DNA from: Saturnia japonica
Taxonomy: Eukaryota > Arthropoda > Insecta > Lepidoptera > Saturniidae
Direction: 5' to 3'
Assembly: GCA_033032175.1 (NCBI GenBank)
Contig: CM065312.1
Coordinates: forward strand, 1,736,001 to 1,800,000
DNA: 64,000 nucleotides
In this document: one piece after another, positions 9,901 to 20,000 of the stretch
Layout of the letters: the number at the start of each line of letters is the position of its first letter
Numbering within the stretch: the stretch's first letter is position 1
The notes under the pieces: generated by a model
Databases searched by the model: none
Seen by the model: the letters and a program-made list of their open reading frames with translations, nothing else
What the model was told of the DNA's origin: nothing
Made by a program: the position numbers and the translations under genes

Positions 9901-10947
9901 AACATATTATATTTAGTAGAACATTGTAATCCTGATTTATACTTTTCCTGCATATTCAGCAGTCTAGCACATAACAAGATACCAGCAACATGGACAATAC
10001 TGCCAGTTACATAGTAAGATTTAGTTATTAATATTGTTAACATATTCTTTCCAGTTTCTTATCTTTATTTAAATATATTTGAAGAAGTTAATATTGAATT
10101 ATCTATCCAACCTATCCTAATTCCCAAAAATCCAATAATTCTCAGTTTGCATTTATGTTGAAAATCCCCTTGATATTCGCAGCTCCAGTAGTGAATTTTT
10201 TACAAAAATAATTTAATGGACTCACTAACAAAAGGTGCTTTTGGAGTTGAAATCTTTTATATGGTTTTCAATTAATATATTCTTCATTTCTTAATTAATG
10301 ATATTATACAGTAAATATTTTACATCGGCATAAGTAATCTTCATTAGAAATATATTTAAAAATTATAACTTACTTAGAATGTGCTGCAAATCTAGTGGTA
10401 GCATAAATAGCAGCATCCACTTCAACATTATCATGGCTGTCCAGTCCTCTACGGATGGCGTGGTGAACATTCTGCCTCTCTGGAATTATACCGGCCACCG
10501 CGCCTAGAGTTCTCAATGCCAGAGCTCTTGCGACTGGGTCATTAGAATGTAACACACTGAAAACCCTCCGTAGGAACTCATCTATGTTCAATATTTTGTC
10601 TAGATGTTTCTCGCTTTGCTGGCAGACTCGCAACACCCAGAGCCTTAAGAAGTTGTTGCCCATCCGAAATACATCGGCTAATTTTAAAAAAGATGAGTTT
10701 ATTAATATCGGAAATGGATATTTTTCAAAGAGTCGTGGGAAACGGACTATGGCTTCGCACTGCTCGCCCACCTTTCCCGATCGTAGCCCTATAAAGATTG
10801 AAGGTCAATATAAATTACCAAGTTAAAGAAGGAATTGAATGTAACAGCTAACCTTAATAGGTTAGGTTGATTACCTTTATCTAGTTCAGTTAAAGCTGAA
10901 TTTGCATCCTGTTCTGGTTCACCAGAACTGTCATTAAAAGTATTCAT
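718..10947 (-). CDS. IntS7: Integrator complex subunit 7, 5' half (nine exons, 3' end outside window)
   Basis: INTS7 is a helical-repeat (ARM/HEAT-like) scaffold subunit of the nuclear Integrator complex, which cleaves snRNA precursors and nascent mRNAs at RNA polymerase II. Nine minus-strand exons join in phase: 10947-10875, 10788-10374, 9778-9666, 7095-6962, 4969-4781, 4091-3934, 2914-2788, 2143-1938, 906-718. Together they give about 534 residues, against about 960 for the human protein as I recall it, so roughly the N-terminal 55 percent is here. Anchors seen: DANSALTELDKG then LRSGKVGEQCEA across intron 1, FPRLFEKYPFPILINSSFLK, LDSHDNVEVDAA, VPDQ joined to VELLLNIAMNDAR, and GWLRYRVARAALR in exon 9. 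All introns are GT-AG. The homology is from memory of the family; the exon phases are read directly and all agree. The following exon was not found and is presumably beyond position 1. Confidence 0.93.
925..1217 (+). repeat. SINE-like repeat, copy a
   Basis: Shares the ACTATATTATGTAAT block, the TTTTGCGTGATATA block and the AGAAAGTTCTAATAAGGAAGCCACC block with copies at 20001-20330, 24977-25311, 53866-54163 and 60828-61155. It ends in a GA-rich tail (GGAAGAAAAAAAGAAAG). It lies in INTS7 intron 8, just upstream of the exon 9 acceptor. The long minus-strand open frame here is a by-product of the repeat. Confidence 0.75.
1218..1937. other. Rest of INTS7 intron 8
   Basis: AT-rich intron sequence. 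Nothing recognisable beyond a short CTA microsatellite near 1640. Confidence 0.6.
1938..2143 (-). CDS. IntS7: INTS7 exon 8 (alternative acceptors 6 nt apart)
   Basis: Encodes VQLSQAAAEQYAARCAGAV through HHALALLH, ending in phase 2 at donor GTACAT (1937). Two acceptors, TAG before 2143 and CAG before 2137, are both in phase and differ by the two residues VQ. The exon is strikingly GC- and Ala-rich compared with its AT-rich surroundings. Confidence 0.83.
2144..2787. other. INTS7 intron 7
   Basis: AT-rich intron. No repeat family or coding sequence recognised. Confidence 0.6.
2788..2914 (-). CDS. IntS7: INTS7 exon 7
   Basis: Acceptor TTATCTGTTCCAG, then YEEALPVEGSDLMMALESL through LRVALRCL, ending in phase 0 at donor GTAAAT (2787). 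It corresponds to the family's segment around EQDAVFGLESL, followed by the LKIALNCMVKL helix. Confidence 0.87.
2915..3933. other. INTS7 intron 6
   Basis: AT-rich intron of 1019 bases. The plus-strand open frame at 3686-3955 has no recognisable product and overlaps exon 6. Confidence 0.55.
3934..4091 (-). CDS. IntS7: INTS7 exon 6
   Basis: Acceptor GGTTGGTAG, then ILVKCPAVCAAAGCSVREEA through LTRIVVH, ending in phase 2 at donor GTAACG (3933). The coding frame differs from the longest open frame over this segment; the frame given is the one that keeps phase with exons 5 and 7. Confidence 0.85.
4092..4780. other. INTS7 intron 5
   Basis: AT-rich intron of 689 bases with no recognisable element. 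Confidence 0.55.
4781..4969 (-). CDS. IntS7: INTS7 exon 5
   Basis: 63 codons in phase 0, from VELLLNIAMNDARSAVRR to LCLQVML. The acceptor AAATGTCCAG was chosen over a stronger-looking upstream ATTAG because only the former is in phase 0 with exon 4, and because the joined VPDQ-VELLL matches the family. Donor GTAATT at 4780. Confidence 0.88.
4970..5399. other. INTS7 intron 4, 3' portion
   Basis: Non-coding. It includes a decoy acceptor (TTTTATTAG near 5020) that is out of phase with exon 4. Confidence 0.5.
5400..5570 (-). mobile_element. LINE C-terminal remnant
   Basis: On the minus strand it reads as a degraded reverse-transcriptase C-terminus with LKRRACLKRLMNVEEAK and WKDVVVSAYP. The same block is better preserved at 12414-12662. 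Stops and gaps show it is dead. It sits within INTS7 intron 4. Confidence 0.7.
5690..6266 (-). mobile_element. Candidate solo LTR or LTR fragment, boundaries unresolved
   Basis: A GC-rich block unlike the surrounding intron. Read on the minus strand it starts TGTTACTGGGGAATG, has a TATA-like TATAAATATGG about 80 bases in, then a CT/AG-rich leader, as LTR promoters do. I could not find matching target duplications, so the call and both ends are tentative. The open frame at 5800-6021 is probably incidental. Confidence 0.4.
6267..6961. other. INTS7 intron 4, 5' portion
   Basis: Very AT-rich intron sequence with scattered ATTACATAA and ATAAACATTA short repeats. No element recognised. Confidence 0.5.
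6962..7095 (-). CDS. IntS7: INTS7 exon 4
   Basis: Acceptor TTTCACAAACAG, then 134 bases encoding AVRAQGVLKLLRSLLEKFPS through VVHVPDQ, ending in phase 0 at donor GTACTT. It is helical-repeat sequence without an independent motif; placement rests on phase agreement with both neighbours and on the position in the INTS7 alignment. Confidence 0.85.
7367..7873 (+). mobile_element. Non-autonomous Helitron-like element, copy A
   Basis: Starts TCTATATAATTAATAAAATTG after an A and ends GGGCACAGCTAG before a T, with a stem CGTG...CACG just upstream of the terminus. These are Helitron hallmarks: 5' TC, 3' hairpin plus CTAG, A/T insertion site and no duplication. Other copies lie at 22005-22513, 30574-31084, 45287-45803 and 50290-50694. 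No coding capacity. Located in INTS7 intron 3. Confidence 0.75.
7874..8616. other. INTS7 intron 3 sequence between elements
   Basis: AT-rich, ending in a TA-rich tract (8560-8618) into which the pogo-like MITE inserted. The open frame at 7873-8103 has no recognisable product. Confidence 0.5.
8619..8770. mobile_element. Pogo/Tc1-mariner-type MITE
   Basis: 152 bases with terminal inverted repeats: CAGTGTAAACTCTTTGTAA at the left, and the complement of CAGTGTAAACTCTCTATAAAG at the right. TA dinucleotides flank both ends, as for Tc1/mariner and pogo target sites. It has no coding capacity. Confidence 0.75.
8819..9649 (+). mobile_element. Solo LTR with 5-bp target duplication
   Basis: An 831-base block begins TGTTGGCGACAG and ends GTACCCAACA, giving TG...CA ends with a 6-base inverted terminus (TGTTGG/CCAACA). 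It is flanked by exact ATTAT duplications at 8814-8818 and 9650-9654. There is no internal coding region, so this is a solo LTR or a very short LTR element. The orientation is not proven. It holds a 12-13 base C tract near 9607 and several TATATAAA-like sequences. It sits in INTS7 intron 3, with its right target duplication ending about 10 bases from the exon 3 splice donor. The superfamily cannot be named from the LTR alone. Confidence 0.88.
9666..9778 (-). CDS. IntS7: INTS7 exon 3
   Basis: Acceptor TGATATTTTCAG, then FALAMCNKLSDMVE and onward to VHGG, ending in phase 1 at donor GTAAATTT (9665). Human INTS7 has a closely similar FAVGICNKISEM stretch at the same place. A transposable-element LTR ends only about 10-16 bases beyond the donor, inside the intron. 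Confidence 0.92.
9779..10373. other. INTS7 intron 2
   Basis: AT-rich intron of 595 bases with no recognised element. Confidence 0.6.
10374..10788 (-). CDS. IntS7: INTS7 exon 2
   Basis: Starts after acceptor CTTTATAG, completes a Gly codon with exon 1, and encodes LRSGKVGEQCEAIVRF through FAAHS. It ends in phase 2 at the strong donor GTAAGT (10373). This is the best conserved block of the protein, containing the SEKHL, VFSVLHSNDPVARALALR and DSHDNVEVDAA segments. Intron 1, upstream, is only 86 bases. Confidence 0.95.
10875..10947 (-). CDS. IntS7: INTS7 exon 1 (start codon)
   Basis: ATG at 10947 opens MNTFNDSSGEPEQDANSAL, 24 codons plus one base, ending at AAAG before donor GTAATC. The acidic stretch leading into DANSALTELDKG matches the start of INTS7 proteins. 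An in-frame ATG also lies 15 bases upstream (MIGVK), and the frame stays open to 11028, so a slightly longer start cannot be excluded. I prefer 10947 because it gives the family's usual short leader and has an AAA context. Confidence 0.85.
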
Positions 10948-11108
10948 TTTGACACCAATCATATTAACTTTAGAGAACTTATAATATTTACAATAGTTTG
11001 TCGCTTTACAACGTAAAACTGTAAGCAAAACGAAAAACTACCTCTTTGAGCCTCTTGGCTCTTTGACAATTGAAACACAGAACACAAGTGAAACTTCAAT
11101 GTAGGGAT

Positions 11109-11200
11109 GTGAAAAAATTATCGATTTAAAAAAAAAAAGTTTATAAATCAATTTATTAATTAAAAGAAATTGATAATTGAAAAATCGATTTTTTTTTCAC
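11109..11200. promoter_or_regulatory. AT-rich inverted repeat upstream of INTS7, DRE-like cores
   Basis: Arms near 11109-11128 and 11181-11200 are imperfect inverted copies built on GTGAAAAAA and ATCGATTT. TATCGATT in the left arm is one base off the DREF element TATCGATA, a common housekeeping-promoter motif in flies. The element lies about 160-250 bases upstream of the INTS7 ATG. It could equally be a small MITE. Confidence 0.35.
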
Positions 11201-12059
11201 TGTCAAGTGTTTGTTAATAGATCAATTATTGCTTTCGAGAACTTCCATTGCATGCGCTGTGTAAATTGTTAAAGTTACGCAACAATATGTGTGACAGAAA
11301 TGTTTCTCTTATAAAATTAAAAAAAGTCTGCGATCGTATTTGGCTATCTTTTATGGTTGACTCAATATAATCTTTTTTATGGTAATAAAATTTGTTCTAA
11401 AATAATGCATTATTTGCGAAGGTGTTTCTATAAATTATTTCGTATTTAATTTTGAACGAAATTGTCCTTGACATCAATTGATTTTAATAAATATCTTAGG
11501 AGATATCACAGTTTTAAAATAACTCCGCAGTAAATTAAAGAAAGTTTCAGCTCCTTTAGAATTGTATTATAGATACCTATGACCCATTCTTTCCAACCCT
11601 CTCTCTCTATCTCTCATGTGACGCAGAGGAATTTGTGCGGGTCAGCCAGTTAAAAATAAAATCCACAACATGTCACTTCAAGATCCCACCAAAAACTTCA
11701 ATTGCCCTTACAGATCATCCATAAATATCGTTATTTATAATTAAATAATGATTTGCTTTTTATTTTCGAAGTGTATAATAATTTCTAGCTATGCTCCACG
11801 TTTTCACCCGTGTTAGTTTTATATGACAAACACCGCAACGCCAACGCACCCGTATACCCTATTATAAGAGTTCTTCCCACAAGTACAAATTATTTTAAAT
11901 TTTTCATTATCACCTAAACTACGTGTCAAAATAACATGCTATAAAGAGAAAAATTTAACTTCATAAAATTTTCTTTATTTGCCATATCTAAAATAATAAA
12001 GATATGTACTTTTTTAATTATTCATTTTTTTTTGTCATAAAATAGCTTTTGTGGCTTAT
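11201..12059. other. Intergenic DNA upstream of INTS7
   Basis: AT-rich. A short 5'-end fragment of the SINE-like family lies at about 11650-11700 (minus; ACATGTCACTTCAAGATCCC). No coding sequence seen. Confidence 0.5.
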
Positions 12060-12395
12060 ATATATGAGATAGGCATATGCTATCGCAGACTATATTTTAG
12101 ATGTACCAAGGCCCAATATTTTTAGACAACATTGTATGTACCACTAAAAATTTTCGCAGCTCATGCCGATAAATCAGTTCGGGAGAGCTTCGTGTTTTGG
12201 ACTTGCTTAACAAAAATCAATATTAAAGGATAGCGGGGATGTGCACCTTAAAGCTAGATACTCTGTACTTTTTCACTTGAATTAAGCTATCATATACAAA
12301 AAGAATTTTTCAAATCTGACTGGTAGGTCCAGAGATTGGCGTGTTTAAACAAACAAAAGAACATAAAAACTCTTTCGCTCTGTTATATTAGTATA
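12060..12395 (-). mobile_element. Truncated Helitron-like element
   Basis: Read on the minus strand it starts TATACTAATATAACAG, continues with TTTGTTTGTTTAAACACGCCA, and shares internal blocks (GCGATAGCATATGCCTATCTC) with the longer element at 36038-36664. The CTAG end is missing. Confidence 0.6.
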
Positions 12396-12413
12396 TACAT
12401 ACATAAATCACGC

Positions 12414-12856
12414 CTATTTCCCAACAGGGTAGGCAGAGACCACGTCCTTCCCCCTGCTACGATCCTGGTATACCTCGTTCGCTTCTTCGACATTCATTAA
12501 TCTTTTCATGCATGCACGTCGGTTTAGAGTACTCTTGATCTTACTTTTCTTCAGAACGTCTCCGATTTGATAGAGAAATGTGAAATGAAGGCCTAGTCCT
12601 CTTCCAACGATTCCTTTCACACTCGCATCATAAATTTGTTTAGTCAATCTTCTTTCATTCATCCTCTGAAAATGCCTTCCCTGAGCATCCCTTTCTCAAT
12701 CCGTGTGACTATATCTTCTTTCACACTACAAAGCTCTCTTATCACACTATTTCTTATCCTGTCACTCAATTTCACTCCTAACATACCTCTTAGCGCTCTC
12801 ACTTCTAATGCATTTATTTTACTTTCATGATTTTTCTGATTTTTTCTGATGTACAT
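12414..12856 (-). pseudogene. LINE reverse-transcriptase C-terminus, frameshifted
   Basis: Minus-strand frames give INALEVRALRGMLGVKLSDR and RIEKGML, then after a frame change MNERRLTKQIYDASVKG, RRACMKRLMNVEEA and DVVSAYPVGK. This is the conserved tail of a lepidopteran non-LTR retrotransposon polymerase. The frame break near 12660 and the missing catalytic part mark it as a dead 5'-truncated copy. The exact clade (RTE-like or related) is uncertain. Confidence 0.8.
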
Positions 12857-15800
12857 ATATATAATATAGACTATAGAATATTCTTTAAGCTTTTAATAAA
12901 AAAATTGGTAGTTTTTAATCATATTTATTATTTTAGAAAATGTTCATTTTTAAATTCGCATCCCTAGTTCAATGTTGTTAATTGTCAAACATCAATTTAC
13001 GATAGTGCTGCCAGGGCCCTCAAGTTACGTTTCATTTCTTAAAAAGTTGCATTCTTGTTGTTAAACTTACATTTTTTAATAAATCTAATTTACTCATATT
13101 CGCCATTTTTAACAGACTTCAAAAAAGGACAATAATCTAATTTAGATTGCATAATTATTTGAGTATGTCATTCAATAACTTGTGAACCGATTAAAAAAAA
13201 AAAAAATTGATATCCCTAACATTCTTTATTAATAAGGATCTTGTGATCAATAGATGTCGACACTTTGCGCTTTTAAATATAACTTTAGGGAACTAATATT
13301 TTTTACAGACTATTGGTAGATATATATTATTTTAAAACATATAAAAAATTATTCGGTAATGATGAGAGAAAGACAATGTAGGTACCTACCTGCCTATATC
13401 ATTTTAATGTACATAATTAATTTCCTAAAAACGAAGTATATATCTATATAGAAGTCAAGTCACTAGTTCACATTGAGTTATTATGTATTTACTTAGGTAC
13501 TGCATACGTAACGTTAGTACATAGTAGTTTAGTGGTAGTGCATCAATAAGAATATCCTCAACAAATAACCTCGTACCTACAAACATAGGTAGGTAGGTAC
13601 CTATTCTCAAACTATAGTTACTCTTTATAATAGGTACCTACCTATTAATTAGGTATAGGTACCTACATATATCTTTAAAAAAGGTACCCAATCCATCAAC
13701 CCTCGACACTAGCCAATTAAAGAAGAATAGGTTTCTTATCCTTTACAGGTTACAGGTAGGAATTTAATTATAAGTAATTTCACGTTCATCTGATACTTAC
13801 GCTAAGACTCATGGAGGCTAGCTTTCAACTACAGCTGCCGTAAGTGACTACTAATTTGACGATCAATTTAATCTTACCCACTTAATACTTACATCCTTAA
13901 AAAATTTAATGTATGTACTACCTAAGTGCTTGTAAATTACTGGCATAATTATTTTAATATTAGAAATAAACAGAATTCGTTTCTCATGTTTTAAACTCAG
14001 TAGGTACCTACTTAAGAAAAAAGTTTCTAAGGTTTAAGGTAGTAGGTAGGTAAAGTTGTTTTAAAGTGTTAGCTTCGACAATAAGGTTCTAAAAAACACA
14101 TTACGTACGATTGGCCGCACAATAAGTTCAATGACGGTTTAACTGTCATACTTGGATCTTTACGTGAATGATAGTGATGACTGGAAATTACCTACTATTT
14201 AAAAAGTACTGTAGAAATTACTGTATCTACATCTATTTTATTTTATTTTAATATATTCAGATGAGAGCAAAAAAAAACTATACAGATAATAAAATACAAA
14301 AGTAGTAACAAAAATAATATATAACCTCAGAATATATTATGTTCCACAGGTTAACAATAAACGAAAAATGAAACGTGGTAGTACTTAAAAAAATGTTAAA
14401 TAAAAAATACTTACAATAGTGATAGGTAATAATAATGGAAAATTAGCTACCTATATAATTAAGATAACAACATTATTAAAAATCATGAGGTCAATTAGAG
14501 GCGTTAAGAATTTTTATTATTATGATTATGCAAAGTACTTGAATTATGCAAAAGTACTGTGACATAAGATGGTTTAACAATTTCTTTTTTAAATCTACGT
14601 AAATTACAAAAAATATATCTATGTGTGCGAACAACTTATTATACCTATTAGTCATTTTTGTAATTGGATTTAATGGCCAGCGTTTGTACGACACACCGGA
14701 ATATGATAGAAATTGTGAGACCTAGTTTAGTTTCTTACATTTTGTAAATAAATATCGGGTCTGTTATCGTGTTACGTTTATCGATATAGCTCCATCCCTA
14801 TCAGTTTCTCCGACTCTGGTATAACCTTGTACGTGTGTAAACGTCATATTTTTATAAAATAATGCATACATAATGTAAAAAGACGCTCTTTCAAGTTTTC
14901 ACAGGAGCTGTCATCGAGAAAATAAAGAAATAGAAATGGTATAGTAAAACGAATTGGGGTGTCTAGTGTGATTTTACTATCAAGTTCAGGAGAGTTAATG
15001 TAATTTATACCAATGTGGTCAATCCGTTTTATCTACTCGATTATTAGGTAGGTAACTACTTAATACGTGAGGTGTTGTTTTTTATTTGGAATCCTCTTTC
15101 TCCTTTCATAAGATTTAGTAAGATGCCTCTCTATCACCGTAGATTTGCGTTATAGTTTTTAAATAATTAATTTTATTTAATATATTTACGTATACCTATT
15201 GCTTCATGCCAGTAAAAAGCTAAGCGTTAATATCTTCTATATTAAATCTATGCTTCTATGGTACGTAACCACATAGGCATAATAATACAATATTTAATAC
15301 AAAATGTTATATGTAAATACTACTTTTTACTCTGTGGTAAAATTGGTAAATACATATCTACCTAACTTAATATATTCTCTAAATAAAAAATTGAGATTAG
15401 TTTTTATTGACCCCTTTCACTATAAAAATGAGGTTTGATGAGATTTTGCTGGACCCCTCACCCATTTTGAGGTCACATAATTAATAGAATATGCGTTTTC
15501 CCCTGAACATAAAGTGTTCAACCGACCTACAATTAAAGAAAAATATGATCTCATATTATTGAACTTAGGTAGCGATAGATTTGTACTTAAAATATTATTT
15601 TAAATATTATATAATAACAAAAATTATAATAATTCACAATCGATTTATTGGACAAAAACTATTCAAAAATCGCTAAACATCCTATGCAAAAGTCATAAAG
15701 CATATTTTTATCTTCATTAGTATAGTAATCCCTACAGAAGGGACAATAATACTTTAATCCCTCGACAATCCGGTCCCGTTGAATGGAATCTTGGTTTTCT

Positions 15801-16379
15801 TGAACAAACAGAAGCTGTTAGTTTGGCAAACTTAATTTTGCTGCTCAAGAAAAGGAATGGTATATAAAGACACCTTGTCTATCGTTAATTTTTATTGTCA
15901 AACGCGAGTTGGTAATGTCTGACCATAGAGTGAGTTACCGGGAACTTTTTTTTTTGTCATGGTAGTTTAATGGACGTAGGTAATCCTTGTAACGTCCGGC
16001 ATCGATTACTGTGTTATAAAAAAAATACCTTTTGCAGAAAAAAATCTATGTCAAAATAATGTTTTGTTCGATCCGGAAGGATTATGTAGATTAGTGACGT
16101 GAGATAAGGTTTTTAATGACTCGTAGTACATACGTAGTTCGTTTTGTTCATAAAACTTATCTTTGCATAACATCTGTTTTGTAATGGAAGTTTCTCTTCT
16201 GTTAACACTATTCTCACAATAACAATTATCATCTCAACTACTGTATTACAGTTTTTTTTGTTCGTAACTCATTAAAAGTTGGTGTAACTACTAAAATACA
16301 AAATAGAAAAATTGTTCAAACTATATTACGAATACGATAAACATTTGTGATTTGCTCTTTGGTTAGAATAAAAGAGAAA
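12857..16379. other. AT-rich intergenic DNA
   Basis: No gene seen. The stretch 13375-13690 is crowded with GGTACCTA/TAGGTACC-type direct and inverted short repeats. Poly-A/T runs are frequent. The open frame at 14491-14694 is not recognisable. Confidence 0.5.
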
Positions 16380-17130
16380 TTACCCGAAAAGTCAACTGGA
16401 AGGGATACTTATGGTCTCAACATAAACTGAGAAAATCTGACACACTTGAGATTCGCAGATGATATAATCCTATTCGCTTCATATAATGAACACCTCCAGA
16501 ATATGCTCGTCGACCTTACTAACGAAAGTCTCAAAGTAGGTTTAAGTATGTAAACGCATAAAAGGAAGGCAAAACACTTTAGAAGAACAAATTACTATTA
16601 ACAACCAGGATATTGAATATGTAAGTGGATATATAAATAGATACAAGGGTTGGCAACGCTTAGGAAAGATATTGGAGACTAAAGGAAATTGTAAAAAACC
16701 AAAAAACGGACATATTCTTTAAAAGAAAACTGTACAATACTTGCATACTCCACATCCTCACATACGGTTGCCAGACATGGTCTCTTACAAAACCCACCTA
16801 TCTAAACTAAAAGCGTGCCATCACGCCATGGACGGAGCATGATTAATATAACAAAAACCCAAAGAATAACCAACCAGACCATTAGAGACATCATAAAACT
16901 AGCTGACCTGTCTACAAAACTTTAAAAAACTAATGGAAATGGGCGGGGCATGGAAGAGAAAAATGGAATCGGGCCATCATGTTTTGGTATCCAAGAAATG
17001 GAAAGATGAAAAGAGGAAGTCAGTTTAAACGCTGGGAGGACGAGATAAGGAAGGCAGAAGGAAATCTATGGGACAAGAACAGTAAAATGACCTGAAAGAA
17101 CAATGTAATTAGGGAGATATAATGTAAGGT
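16380..17130 (+). pseudogene. Degraded LINE reverse transcriptase with FADD motif
   Basis: Plus-strand frames, interrupted by stops and shifts, include LRFADDIILF (the polymerase active-site motif). Further on, typical C-terminal sequence follows: KWNRAIMFWYPRNGKMKRGS, then RWEDEIRKAEGNLW. The order fits an RTE-like endonuclease/reverse-transcriptase element. Many lesions show it is old. Confidence 0.8.
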
Positions 17131-17929
17131 TAAATACATTAGTTATGTGTAGGTAGTTACATAAAGGGCAGCGTTCGGCGAGTTTCGTGTTATCGAACTA
17201 TGCGGACACCGGTGTCTGGTTTCAAAGGTAATTACCTACACTAGGGTGTTGTAATAGGTAATCAACTAATCATTATCCAAACTACTACAATCTAGTTGGT
17301 AGGTATTGTGTTTACAGTGGATCCGATAACTGAATGAAATTAACGTTCAATCTTTAATGATTCGATAAGAACATGATTTATTTAATTTATTATTTAATAA
17401 AACATATAAAACATTAAACAGTATTATTATAATGCTAGATAAGAACATACTTTTTTTTACTGTCTGTACTGTTAGCCGTAAGGGCTCTGGGATCATAAAA
17501 TTAATATGAATAAAATAATCTATGGACTACAGTTCAATTAAATACATGAAAACAAAAAATTAAATAAAATGAACAATGTTAAATCACGCCTGTGTGGACA
17601 TAGCAAAAAAGCTTAACTGAAATTAAAAATGTCATATAAAGTGTAGACGTCCATATTAATTTTAATAAACTATATAAAATAATACATGTATTGTTTTTTT
17701 TAATTGCCCAATGAAGGGAAATGATCACGAATTTGGCACTAAATGAAAAAAAGTTGTCGTTTATTCTTTACCGATTTTGATGAAATTTTGTATAAGGGAA
17801 GTAGAAGTCATTCCATAATTGATAAGCTATAAGAGTTGTGAAAACATTTTTAAAATGAAATAATAATAATAATTATCATGCGCTTAGCAATTAGCATCAG
17901 TCTCATTCAATTTATCGTTTTCATTCTGA
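17131..17929. other. Intergenic DNA
   Basis: AT-rich, low complexity in places. No gene or named repeat identified. Confidence 0.45.
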
Positions 17930-18215
17930 CTGGGAAATGAAAGAGGCCTCGCAATGCGGATGTCGCCGACGACGTCTACATTTGGTTTAGCGCCGCCACT
18001 GGGTGGAATACCTACATCCTACAAAAAATTGCCAAATAACCTTGTGTTGTGTTCCTGAGGTGAGTAGGGTTTCCTTTATCCTTGAGGAAAAGGGTTCAAA
18101 GTCGGCAATGCGTAATATCTCACGTGTTACCGTGTTACAAGCGTCTGTACTTTTATAAGCTACGGTAACCACTAATGGTTAGGAGGTCTGTAAGCTTGTT
18201 TACCACTTTAGATGT
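17930..18215 (-). repeat. Dispersed lepidopteran repeat
   Basis: Contains GTTCCTGAGGTGAGTAGGGTTTCC, AAAGTCGGCAATGCG, GCTACGGTAACCACTAATGG and GGTCTGTAAGCTTGTTTACCAC-type blocks that I recognise as a high-copy lepidopteran repeat, probably a retroposon 3' end. The minus-strand open frame at 17987-18172 is carried by the repeat. Confidence 0.5.
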
Positions 18216-20000
18216 ATGAAAAGATAAAAAAAGAGAATTCTGCTTTTCCATTAGGTAGGTACCTACTTTATAAATTATCTAGTCCTAAGTAATACGAAAT
18301 AATAATCTAAAAATGGGGCACGAATATCATGATAGTAAAGTGTTCAACAAATATTTGTCAACGGCAATCATCATTTTCACGTCTAATCCGAACACTATGA
18401 GACAGATCGCACCATAAAAACATTATGCTAAACCCCATATAATGGTGTCCGATATAATGGCGGGACAATACTCGGCTACAATACCATTCAGAATGATCCG
18501 CTCTCTATTTATTTACACTGAATAATACACAGATAATAAATAGTATACTTTTTTTTCGCGTATACAGATTATAAATGGTGTTACTTTTTTTTTGTAAATG
18601 CAGCCGTTGGTGTCAAAATTGACGGCGTCACAGCGTTCGATAGTGTGACAAAATATGCGAAAATTGAAGGAATTAAATTAATCTATTCATTAAAATTCCA
18701 CATTTGTAATACAAGATAAAGTGAACGATTAGTGAACATTAGCCGTTTTCATTACAACAACAGCTAATTAGCACATATACCTACATTATCCCATTCATTA
18801 CACATTTACCTACAATGCTTAAGTGCATTGTATTACATATACTTGATTGAAAGCATTGTTTTACTATGTATTGTGTCGTTTGCATTTACAGCTTAATAAC
18901 TGCTGATTATTTGTTTGTGTCATTAATGGATACATCATATTAAATAACGATGGCTATGTGTTGTATGGACACGACAAAAAATCGTAGGTTCACTTTCTAG
19001 AAGGAGTTTTCAGTGAAAGGTAACCTTTATATAATATAAAAACTATAAATATAATCGCCTGGCTTCTTTTCAGTTACCTTAAAATTAAAGTAATAAATCG
19101 GTCAGTTTGTTTCGGCAACTACTTACAAACTCTAGTCTATTTATTGGATGAAGTTTGTTACCGTTTTAATCGCAACTTCTCTACATTAAGTGTGATTAAT
19201 ATTTGGTTAAGAAATGTCCCAAATAGTTCACATATAATGCAGTGCCTACATTCTCGGGAAGGTGGGGGATTATTCCGAGATATCAATCTTTAGACAGTCG
19301 ACAATGCGTTAGCGACGCAGGACATTATCCAATGCGTCGTCTACACGATTTGTCAGGCCGAAACCAGCATAAAGGGGATTACTTCACGATGTTTTGATTT
19401 TCAAACGCCTTGAGGTGTGATTACGAAAACCTTTACTTTTGAATGAATTCTGAGCTTTAATCACTTTGTAATAAGGTCATTTGGGTATTACTAGCGTTCG
19501 AGAACTGTCAGAGCGTAACGTTTTAACGATTCAACACTTCTGAGAATATGAGATGTTTATCTGTACAGTTGGTCTCTGTGGTAGTGATAAATATAATGCT
19601 TTTTAATAACTTTTATTTTATTCATGTGTCTTTAATAACAATTTCGCCAATGTCAATTTGTTTTCTAAAATTACAATGAATATCAATAACTTGTATGTTG
19701 TTTTTCTCGGGGTTTTAACCTGTCATGTGGTGGTTTATACTTTAATTAAAAACATATGTTATTTGCCCCTATGTTACGTAATTACGACGGAATTCTACAT
19801 GATGTAGCACAAATGGATTATAAATAACAGCTAAAAACATGCCTTCTTAGTAACCCAAAAATTTCCTTGGTCAGTTGATAATTCAGAGCCAACATCTTGT
19901 CAGAGATATGTTTAAACATTGATAAACACACGTTGCCATTAAATAAGTAGAAATTTCAATAGAAGCGTTCTGACACGCTTAAAAAAAGTCATTCAGATGT
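18216..20000. other. Low-repeat intergenic DNA, candidate regulatory sequence
   Basis: Mostly free of the repeats seen elsewhere. 18600-18790 has clustered homeodomain-type cores (AGCTAATTAGC, AAATTAATC). 19140-19560 has balanced composition and a T-box half-site AGGTGTGA at 19413-19420. Regulatory function is inference only. Confidence 0.35.
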
